A DNA stretch of 64,000 nucleotides. Source: Nocardioides sp. Root240. GTDB taxonomy: Bacteria > Actinomycetota > Actinomycetes > Propionibacteriales > Nocardioidaceae. The position numbers were made by a program, and so were the translations under genes. The stretch covers positions 1 through 64,000 of the forward strand of contig NZ_LMIT01000001.1 of the NCBI RefSeq assembly GCF_001428825.1. Reading direction: 5' to 3'. Each line of letters begins with the position of its first letter. Position 1 is the first letter of the stretch. The notes under the pieces are model-generated. The model was not told the DNA's origin. It did no database searches and saw nothing but the letters and a program-made list of their open reading frames with translations. Below, in pieces: positions 58,028-64,000 of this stretch.

Positions 58028-59333
58028 CCGGGTCGGGGCCGACCTCGACCATCGTGTTGCCGCCGGCCACCTGCTCGCGGGTGGTGAGCGAGCGGATCCG
58101 GCGCCGGTAGCGCAGGATCTGGATGCTGCCCAGCGCCCAGAGGACGTACTGGACGGCCATCGCCCAGCGGAAGGCCTCCGGGGTGTAGGAGCCGTCGCCG
58201 CCGGAGAGCGCGTCGAGCACGATGCCGACGCCCACGATGACCAGCAGCGAGGACGTGAACCCGCCGACGTTGATGATCCCGCTGGCGCTGGCCGAGCGGT
58301 GGTCGGGGTTGCTGGTGCGGGCGACGTCGAAGCCGACCATCGAGCCCGGTCCCCCGGCCCCGACCACGACGATCAGCACGACCAGCAGCCAGAGCGGGGC
58401 GTCGCCGGGCCACAGCAGCACCGCGGCCCAGACCGTCGCCATCGCCGCGACGATGGTGAGGCCGAGCGTCGAGCGGTGCCACGGGTGACGGCCGACCAGC
58501 CAGCCCATCAGCGGGCCGTAGGCCAGGTTGGTCAGGAACAGCACGGAGATCAGCGCGCCCGCCGTCGCCTCCGAGCGGTGCTCGGCGCTCACCAGGAACG
58601 GGAAGCCCCACAGCAGGCCCAGCAGCGCCGGGCTGAACGGGGTCGAGAAGTGGATCCACAGGCCGAGCCGGGTACCGGGCTGCTCCCAGGACGCGGCCAG
58701 GCTGCGTGCCAGGGCGCGAGCGGTCATCGGTACGCCGCGCAGGTGGGCCTGCGTCGGGCTGTCGTGGAGCACGAGGCGCAGCACGACGAGCATGACCAGG
58801 CCGGCGATCGCACCCGCCAGGTAGGACCGGGTCCAGCCGAGCTCGCCGAGCGCCCAGGTCATCGGCGCCGCGGCAGCCAGGGCGCCGAGCTGACCGAGGT
58901 TGCCGGTCAGCTGGCTGACCAGCGGGACCTGTCCGCGCGGGAACCACGACGTCACCAGGCGCAGCACGCAGATGAAGGTCATCGCATCGCCCACCCCGAC
59001 CAGGGCGCGGGCGAGCAGCGCGGTCGGGTAGTCGTCGGCGAACGCGAAGGCCGCCTGCCCGGTGCTGACCACGGTGACCGCGACGGTCAGCACGGTGCGC
59101 GAGCCGAACCGGTCGACCATCAGCCCGACCGGGATCTGCATCGAGGCGTAGACGAGCAGCTGGAGCATCGTGAACGACGCGAGCTGGCTGGCCGAGATGT
59201 CGAAGCGCTCGGTCGCGGCCAGGCCGGCGACCGCGAGGCTGCTGCGGTGAAAGACCGCGAGGGCGTAGACGCCGAGCCCGACGGCCCAGACGGTGTAGCG
59301 CCGCCCGGGTGTCGACCCAGGCTCACCGCTCAC
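58008..59333 (-). CDS. MFS transporter
   Basis: 441 residues with twelve predicted membrane segments. The motif-A region between helices 2 and 3 reads GLMVDRFGSRTVL, and PTALLARALVGVGDAMTFIC follows. Resembles nitrate/hexuronate-type or drug-proton families, but the substrate is unknown. GTG 59333 has TAGCCT 6 nt upstream (59340-59345), so it is probably leaderless. Confidence 0.9.
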   Translation of the reverse strand: MSGEPGSTPGRRYTVWAVGLGVYALAVFHRSSLAVAGLAATERFDISASQLASFTMLQLLVYASMQIPVGLMVDRFGSRTVLTVAVTVVSTGQAAFAFADDYPTALLARALVGVGDAMTFICVLRLVTSWFPRGQVPLVSQLTGNLGQLGALAAAAPMTWALGELGWTRSYLAGAIAGLVMLVVLRLVLHDSPTQAHLRGVPMTARALARSLAASWEQPGTRLGLWIHFSTPFSPALLGLLWGFPFLVSAEHRSEATAGALISVLFLTNLAYGPLMGWLVGRHPWHRSTLGLTIVAAMATVWAAVLLWPGDAPLWLLVVLIVVVGAGGPGSMVGFDVARTSNPDHRSASASGIINVGGFTSSLLVIVGVGIVLDALSGGDGSYTPEAFRWAMAVQYVLWALGSIQILRYRRRIRSLTTREQVAGGNTMVEVGPDPVSPGGP

Positions 59334-59339
59334 GTCCGC

Positions 59340-59345
59340 AGGCTA
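59340..59345 (-). promoter_or_regulatory. -10 box of the MFS gene
   Basis: TAGCCT on the minus strand, 6 nt before the GTG at 59333. Confidence 0.6.
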
Positions 59346-59444
59346 CTCCCGCGCCTCGTGGCGGGCCGACTTCGCGACGACGTGCGCCGGCTCACGCGCC
59401 GGTGGACACAGCCGCGGGTGCGCTCGCGCAGGGCGGGAGTTTTC

Positions 59445-59568
59445 TCGTCCAAGCGTGAGTTTCACCGGCCGGCCGGTGAATCTCCCCGGCCTGGACGACG
59501 AAACTCATGCTTGGACGACGAAGTTTCCTCGTCCAAGCATGAGTTTCACCGGCCGGCCGGTGAAACTC
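59445..59568. repeat. repeat C: two 40-nt palindromic units joined by a 19-bp hairpin
   Basis: Unit TCGTCCAAGC, (A/G)TGAGTTTCACC, GGCCGGCCGGTGAA(A/T)CTC occurs at 59445-59484 and 59529-59568. Unit 2 contains a perfect 28-bp palindrome (59541-59568: GAGTTTCACCGGCC and its complement); unit 1 has one mismatch. Between them an inverted partial copy makes a perfect 19-bp stem (59500-59518 with 59529-59547, 10-nt loop). This fills a 353-nt gap between two minus-strand genes; the rest (59569-59646) has only GC-rich sequence. Confidence 0.92.
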
Positions 59569-59646
59569 ACGCCCAAGGAAAACGCCGCGAGCTCGCCTCA
59601 CTTCGTCGCCTGCGCTCGCTGGCGCTCGCGCGCTCCCGCGTTCGTC

Positions 59647-59683
59647 GGGCGTGCCTCGAGCTCGTTCCTCGCTCGGCACGCCC
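59647..59683 (-). terminator. hairpin after uvrB
   Basis: Perfect 9-bp stem GGGCGTGCC (59647-59655) and GGCACGCCC (59675-59683) with a 19-nt loop, ending 3 nt before the uvrB stop codon. No U-tract. Probably the uvrB transcript terminator. Confidence 0.55.
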
Positions 59684-59686
59684 TCC

Positions 59687-61816
59687 TCACTTGGTCGCTT
59701 CCATCATCTGGCGGAGCTCCTTCTTGAGCTCGCCGATCTCGTCGCGCAGGCGGGCGGCCAGCTCGAACTGCAGCTCGGCGGCGGCGCCCTTCATCTGGTC
59801 GGTCAGGTCCTGGATCAGCTGGGCCAGGTCGGCGCTCGGCATGCCGGCGAGCTCGGCGGCATGGCCGCCGATGTCGGTGGAGCGCAGCTGCGGGGTCGGC
59901 GACTTCTTCGCCTTCACGCCGCCTGCGCGACCCTTGATGCCGGCGTCGGCCCAGGTCTGGAGCAGCTCCTGGGTCGTCTCGTCCTCGCGGGCCAGCATCT
60001 CGGTGATGTCGGCGATCTTCTTGCGCAGCGGCTGCGGGTCGATGCCGTGGGCCTCGTTGTAGGCGACCTGCCGCGCGCGCCGGCGGTTGGTCTCGTCGAT
60101 GGCCGACTCCATCGACGGGGTGATCTTGTCGGCGTACATGTGGACCTCGCCGGACACGTTGCGGGCCGCGCGACCGATGGTCTGGATCAGCGACTTGTCG
60201 GAGCGCAGGAAGCCCTCCTTGTCGGCGTCGAGGATCGCGACCAGCGACACCTCGGGCAAGTCGAGGCCCTCACGGAGCAGGTTGATGCCGACGAGGACGT
60301 CGTAGAGGCCGAGCCGGAGGTCGCGCAGCAGCTCGATGCGCTTGAGGGTGTCGACCTCGGAGTGGAGGTAGCGGGTGCGGATGCCCGCGTCGAGGAGGTA
60401 GTCGGTGAGGTCCTCGGACATCTTCTTGGTCAGCGTCGTGACCAGGACCCGCTCGTTCTTCTCCGCACGGGTGCGGATCTCGTGGATCAGGTCGTCGATC
60501 TGGCCCTTGGTCGGCTTCACGACGACCTCGGGGTCGACCAGACCGGTCGGACGGATGATCTGCTCGACCACGTCGCCCTGGACCTTGTCGAGCTCGTAGT
60601 CGCCCGGCGTCGCGGAGAGGTAGACGGTCTGGCCGATCCGCTCGAGGAACTCCTCCCAGCGCAGCGGCCGGTTGTCCATCGCGCTGGGCAGGCGGAAGCC
60701 GTGCTCGACGAGGTTGCGCTTGCGCGACATGTCGCCCTCGTACATGCCGCCGACCTGCGGGACCGCGACGTGCGACTCGTCGACGACGAGCACGAAGTCC
60801 TCGGGGAAGTAGTCGAGCAGCGTGTTGGGCGCGGTGCCGCGGCCGCGGCCGTCCATGTGCATCGAGTAGTTCTCGATGCCGGAGCAGGAGCCGACCTGGC
60901 GCATCATCTCGACGTCGTAGGTCGTGCGCATCCGCAGCCGCTGCGCCTCGAGCATCTTGCCCTGGCGCTCGAAGGTCGCGAGCTGCTCGGCGAGCTCGGC
61001 CTCGATGCCCCTGATCGCGCGCTCCATCCGCTCCGGGCCGGCGATGTAGTGGCTGGCCGGGAAGACGTAGAGCTCCTGGTCCTCGGTGAGCACCTCGCCG
61101 GTCACCGGGTGCAGCGTCATCAGCCGCTCGATCTCGTCGCCGAAGAACTCGATGCGCACCGCGAGCTCCTCGTAGACCGGGAAGATCTCGAGGGTGTCGC
61201 CGCGGACCCGGAAGGTGCCGCGGGTGAAGGCGAGGTCGTTGCGGGTGTACTGGATCTCGACGAGCCGGCGCAGCACGGAGTCGCGGTCGTGCTCCTCGCC
61301 GACGCGGAGCCGCACCATGCGGTCGACGTACTCCTGCGGGGTGCCGAGGCCGTAGATGCACGACACCGTCGACACCACGATCACGTCGCGGCGGGTGAGC
61401 AGGCTGTTGGTCGCCGAGTGGCGCAGCCGCTCCACCTCCTCGTTGATGGAGGAGTCCTTCTCGATGTAGGTGTCGGTCTGGGGGACGTAGGCCTCGGGCT
61501 GGTAGTAGTCGTAGTAGGAGACGAAGTACTCGACCGCGTTGCCCGGGAAGAGCTGGCGCAGCTCGTTGGCGAACTGCGCGGCCAGGGTCTTGTTGGGCTG
61601 CAGCACCAGCATCGGGCGCTGCACCTGCTCGGCCACCCAGGCCACGGTCGCGGTCTTGCCCGTGCCGGTCGCGCCGAGCAGGACGACGTCCTGGACGCCG
61701 TCGTTGAGACGCTTGGTGATCTCGGCGATCGCTGCCGGCTGGTCGCCGGACGGGGAGTAGTCGGACTGCACGTGGAAGGGCGCGACGCGACGCTCGAGAT
61801 CGGTGACCGGACGCAT
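59687..61816 (-). CDS. uvrB: excinuclease ABC subunit B
   Basis: Damage-verification helicase of nucleotide excision repair. 709 residues. Walker [14 protein letters not shown] (about 48-60), the beta-hairpin [20 protein letters not shown] that probes DNA, DEAD-like DESHVAVPQ, helicase motif VI region [10 protein letters not shown], and a C-terminal UVR domain (about 660-700, [20 protein letters not shown]) that contacts UvrA/UvrC. ATG 61816 with TACGCT 6 nt upstream (61823-61828): leaderless. Confidence 0.98.
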   Translation of the reverse strand: MRPVTDLERRVAPFHVQSDYSPSGDQPAAIAEITKRLNDGVQDVVLLGATGTGKTATVAWVAEQVQRPMLVLQPNKTLAAQFANELRQLFPGNAVEYFVSYYDYYQPEAYVPQTDTYIEKDSSINEEVERLRHSATNSLLTRRDVIVVSTVSCIYGLGTPQEYVDRMVRLRVGEEHDRDSVLRRLVEIQYTRNDLAFTRGTFRVRGDTLEIFPVYEELAVRIEFFGDEIERLMTLHPVTGEVLTEDQELYVFPASHYIAGPERMERAIRGIEAELAEQLATFERQGKMLEAQRLRMRTTYDVEMMRQVGSCSGIENYSMHMDGRGRGTAPNTLLDYFPEDFVLVVDESHVAVPQVGGMYEGDMSRKRNLVEHGFRLPSAMDNRPLRWEEFLERIGQTVYLSATPGDYELDKVQGDVVEQIIRPTGLVDPEVVVKPTKGQIDDLIHEIRTRAEKNERVLVTTLTKKMSEDLTDYLLDAGIRTRYLHSEVDTLKRIELLRDLRLGLYDVLVGINLLREGLDLPEVSLVAILDADKEGFLRSDKSLIQTIGRAARNVSGEVHMYADKITPSMESAIDETNRRRARQVAYNEAHGIDPQPLRKKIADITEMLAREDETTQELLQTWADAGIKGRAGGVKAKKSPTPQLRSTDIGGHAAELAGMPSADLAQLIQDLTDQMKGAAAELQFELAARLRDEIGELKKELRQMMEATK

Positions 61817-61822
61817 GCCTGC

Positions 61823-61828
61823 AGCGTA
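61823..61828 (-). promoter_or_regulatory. -10 box of uvrB
   Basis: TACGCT on the minus strand with 6 nt to the uvrB ATG. No SOS (LexA) palindrome is evident around it. Confidence 0.55.
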
Positions 61829-61867
61829 CGGCCGGCCACCGACAACGGCCCGGGCGACCGCCGGGGA

Positions 61868-63139
61868 TCAGCAGCCCAGCAGTCCCCCGAGGAGCCCTCC
61901 GAGCAGGTCGCACAGCAGGCCCGACACCGCCGCGAGCGGGTTCAGAGGTACGACGAACGTCCCGCCGCTGACGCCGTTCAGCAGGCCGGTGATGGTCCCG
62001 GTGAGCGTGTCGAGCTGGCCGGCGCCCAGGTCGTCACCCCCGAGGATGCCCAGCAGCTGCGCCGGGTCGAGCGTGCTCGCACCGAGCCCGCCGACCTGGC
62101 CCGTGAGCTGCCCGAGGCCCACGACGTCGGCCTGCTCGAAGGCACCGAGCAACGTGGTCCGCACGTCGAGGGGCAGCGAGGACGCGCCCGGGAACAGCCC
62201 GTCGAGCAGGCTGGTGAACTCGCCGAGCGACAGGCCGGGGATCGCGCCGCCGTTTCCGGCGGCGGTCAACAGGCCGAGCAGCGTGCCCAGGACCTCGGTC
62301 GGGTCAGCGAGCAGCCCGCCGAGCAGGTCGGTGACCAGGTCGAGGACGTCCGCCGGGCCGGTGAGGCCGGTGCCGCCGAGGGTGCCCAGGATGCCGGTGA
62401 CCGAGCCGACGAGCGCGGTGAGCTGCGCCGGGTCGAGGTCCCCGCTCCCGAGCAGCGCCAGCAGCTGGGCCGGGTCGAGGGCACTGCCGCCGAGGCCGCC
62501 GAGCAGGCCGGTCAGGGCCGCGAGGTCGAGGTCGTCCGCGCCGGTGAAGCCGCTCAGGATGCCGGTCAGCTCCGTCGGGTCGAGCGCACTGCCGACGCCG
62601 GGGTAGAGGCCGTTCAGCAGGCCGAGCAGCTGGGCCGGGTCGAGGCTCGGGACGCTGCCGCCGTTGCCCGCGGCCGTCAGCAGGCCGAGCAGGCTGCCGA
62701 GCGTGGAGGCCTTCGACGGCGTACCGGTGCCGCCACCCGTGCCACCGCCCGTGCCACCACCCGTGCCACCACCCGTGCCGCCGGTCCCGCCACCGCCGGG
62801 GGCGGCGCAGGCAGTGTCCCGGTGCGCTCGCGCGGTGCGGAGCGCGGTGACCGAGCGCCGGTGGGTCCGGGTCCGGGTGACGACGACCCGCTTGGCCTTG
62901 CGGACCTTCGCCGCACGGTGCGACTTCTTGGCCTTGACGAGCGCCTTGCGGGCGCTCGCGAGCGCGACCCGGGCCCGCGCCTCGGCGCGGACCGCGCGCG
63001 TGACCTGGTCCCTGGCGGCGGTGCACTCGGCGGTGTCGGCGACCCGTGCTCCGGCCGGTGACGCCGGTGCGACGCTGACGAGGCCGACGAGCAGGGCGAC
63101 CACGCCCACACTCGTGATCAACCGTCGGACGATGTTCAT
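61868..63139 (-). CDS. secreted Leu/Gly-rich repeat protein
   Basis: 423 residues. Signal peptide about 1-32 (IVRRLITSVGVVALLVGLVS ... PAGARVAD), then a charged Ala/Arg/Lys helical region (about 38-112), a Gly/Thr linker (about 113-138, repeats of GGGT), and a long region of degenerate modules built on LDPAQLLGLL (about 140-423). LLGLLTAAGNGG occurs twice (about 151-162 and 289-300), indicating an internal duplication. The protein ends LLGGLLGGLLGC. AGGAGGG lies 7 nt before ATG 63139. No family is recognised; an adhesive, cell-surface or matrix role is a guess. Confidence 0.85.
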   Translation of the reverse strand: MNIVRRLITSVGVVALLVGLVSVAPASPAGARVADTAECTAARDQVTRAVRAEARARVALASARKALVKAKKSHRAAKVRKAKRVVVTRTRTHRRSVTALRTARAHRDTACAAPGGGGTGGTGGGTGGGTGGGTGGGTGTPSKASTLGSLLGLLTAAGNGGSVPSLDPAQLLGLLNGLYPGVGSALDPTELTGILSGFTGADDLDLAALTGLLGGLGGSALDPAQLLALLGSGDLDPAQLTALVGSVTGILGTLGGTGLTGPADVLDLVTDLLGGLLADPTEVLGTLLGLLTAAGNGGAIPGLSLGEFTSLLDGLFPGASSLPLDVRTTLLGAFEQADVVGLGQLTGQVGGLGASTLDPAQLLGILGGDDLGAGQLDTLTGTITGLLNGVSGGTFVVPLNPLAAVSGLLCDLLGGLLGGLLGC

Positions 63140-63258
63140 GGGGTGTCCCTCCTGGACGCCGTGCTCCGGACCGCCACGCGCAGCAGCGGCCACGTCGACC
63201 CGACGACGCAGGAGGCGCATCGGCCGTCGGCCGGCGGAACCGAGCCGAACGGCCCGAA

Positions 63259-63293
63259 CCGGGAGGGGGTCCCGGGTCAGGGAGTGGCTCCCT
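63259..63293. terminator. two hairpins after the CMD-like gene
   Basis: AGGGAG, TGG, CTCCCT (63279-63293) overlaps the stop codon of the CMD-like gene; CCGGGA, GGGGG, TCCCGG (63259-63275) follows in the minus direction. They would end that transcript before the secreted-protein gene. The rest of the gap (63140-63258) shows no other motif. Confidence 0.5.
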
Positions 63294-63852
63294 ACCGCGG
63301 CCGGTCCGGCCGGACCCGCAGGGCGTGCAGCGCGGTGGCGAGCATCGCGTAGTGGCCGACGAGCATCAGGACCTCGATCCGCTCGCGGTCGTCGAAGTGC
63401 TCCCCGAGCTCGGCCCACAGCGGGTCGCCGAGGTCGTCGGTCGCGAGCAGCTCGTCGGTCGCCCGCAGCAGCAGCCGCTCGCGCGCGCTGAAGGTGCCCT
63501 CGGTCTCCCCCGCCTCGATGGCGGCCACCTCGTCCGCTGCCAGCCCGGCACGACGGGCCAGGCGCCGGTGCTGCGTCAGCTCGTACGACGACCCGCGGCG
63601 ACTCGCGACCCGGACGATCACCAGCTCGGACTCCCGCCGCGACAGCCGGCCGCCCGGCATCAGCCGGCCCGCGAAGTGCAGCCAGCCCCAGAACAGCCGG
63701 CGGTGCCGGCCCAGCGTCAGGAACACCGCGGGCGGCTCGGTGCCCTGGACCCGTCCGGCGATGCGGGCGAAGCCGGCCACGAACGGACCCACGTCACGCC
63801 AGCCGCCCGGCTGGATCCGCGGCTCGCCGTGATCCTCGAGCGGCCCGCTCAT
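63292..63852 (-). CDS. carboxymuconolactone decarboxylase-like (AhpD fold) protein
   Basis: 186 residues, helical. The core ELVIVRVASRRGSSYELTQH and, further on, RLARRAGLAADEVAAIEAGE match the CMD/AhpD-like family; the CxxC pair of peroxidase-type members is absent, so it is unlikely to be an active AhpD. ATG 63852 overlaps the stop of the upstream gene. TAG stop lies in a hairpin. Function unknown. Confidence 0.88.
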   Translation of the reverse strand: MSGPLEDHGEPRIQPGGWRDVGPFVAGFARIAGRVQGTEPPAVFLTLGRHRRLFWGWLHFAGRLMPGGRLSRRESELVIVRVASRRGSSYELTQHRRLARRAGLAADEVAAIEAGETEGTFSARERLLLRATDELLATDDLGDPLWAELGEHFDDRERIEVLMLVGHYAMLATALHALRVRPDRPR

Positions 63853-64000
63853 GCCAGGTCCGAGCGCCGGGCCTGCTCCACGGCGGGGAGCACGCGGTTG
63901 GCGCCGTAGTTGAAGACGCGCATCGCGACGGCGTACCCGGGCGGGAACCAGCGCTGCAGCAGGTGGACCAGCCGGATGTCGGCCGAGGTGTAGACCCAGT
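63849..64000 (-). CDS. 3' end of a gene cut by the right edge (possibly SDR family)
   Basis: Only the last 49 complete codons are in the window, ending at TGA 63849-63851 with an ATGA overlap onto the CMD-like gene. The peptide includes WVYTSADIRLVHLLQRWFPP, AVAMRVFNYGANRVL and the end PAVEQARRSDLA. This resembles the C-terminus of long actinobacterial short-chain dehydrogenases, but the identification is weak because all motifs lie outside. The open frame and the 4-nt overlap make a real gene likely. Confidence 0.6.
   Translation of the reverse strand, partial: WVYTSADIRLVHLLQRWFPPGYAVAMRVFNYGANRVLPAVEQARRSDLA

Noticed and set aside
59455-59727. Short coding frame across repeat C
   Set aside because: The frame is made of the palindromes themselves and GC-rich filler; no start signal or domain supports it.
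61817-61867. LexA/SOS box in front of uvrB
   Set aside because: No CGAAC-N4-GTTCG-type palindrome could be found near the promoter.

Overview
The window is chromosomal DNA from a high-GC actinobacterium. Gene content and order suggest a member of the Propionibacteriales such as Nocardioides: one colinear arginine operon, GTG starts with 4-nt GTGA/ATGA overlaps, TANNNT boxes directly in front of start codons, an actinobacterial mce locus and a KstR-type regulator. The species assignment is inference. Coding density is very high, and almost every stretch without a gene holds a promoter, a riboswitch or palindromic repeats.

Left part (1-26,530), mostly housekeeping. The left edge looks like the promoter and leader of an rRNA operon transcribed leftwards out of the window. 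Next, all on the minus strand, is the arginine operon argC-ACT protein-argJ-argB-argD-argF-argR-argG-NUDIX-argH, with an ARG-box-like operator over the argC -10. Upstream lie pheST, a DinB-like gene, a PAS histidine kinase, a SpoU rRNA methyltransferase and infC-rpmI-rplT (infC appears to start with ATC), then an SseB-like gene. A short plus-strand block follows (PLP aldolase/deaminase, P-loop kinase, aldose epimerase). The minus strand then carries hisE-hisG-PH protein and the riboflavin operon ribD-ribE-ribBA-ribH under an FMN riboswitch.

Middle part (26,531-46,800), mainly steroid catabolism. After a few small genes comes an igr-like operon for degrading the last part of the sterol side chain: a fused acyl-CoA dehydrogenase, ChsH2 split into separate MaoC and DUF35 genes, ChsH1 and the Ltp2 aldolase. 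Around it are alpha/beta hydrolases, a wax ester synthase/DGAT, a FadE34-like fused dehydrogenase, a glycosyltransferase-methyltransferase-prenyltransferase trio, kstR itself, and a ferredoxin reductase-PPOX-ferredoxin-Hsd4A-SDR operon.

Right part (46,801-64,000). A complete mce4-type sterol import operon (yrbE4A, yrbE4B, mce4A-F and two Mce-associated genes) is followed by an ion channel, an MFS transporter, uvrB, a Leu/Gly-rich secreted protein, a carboxymuconolactone-decarboxylase-like gene and the 3' end of one more gene.

Four exact matches to the KstR operator TNNAACNNGTTNNA, plus two one-mismatch sites, sit in front of the steroid genes, mce4 and kstR. They tie the middle and right parts into one regulon for sterol import and side-chain breakdown. 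Three unrelated palindromic repeat families occupy gene junctions, two of them at convergent gene ends, and a fourth REP-like element forms the C-terminal tail of RibD and the probable 5' UTR of the fadE34-like gene. At least twelve genes have a TANNNT -10 box 6-8 nt before the start codon, which implies widespread leaderless mRNAs.
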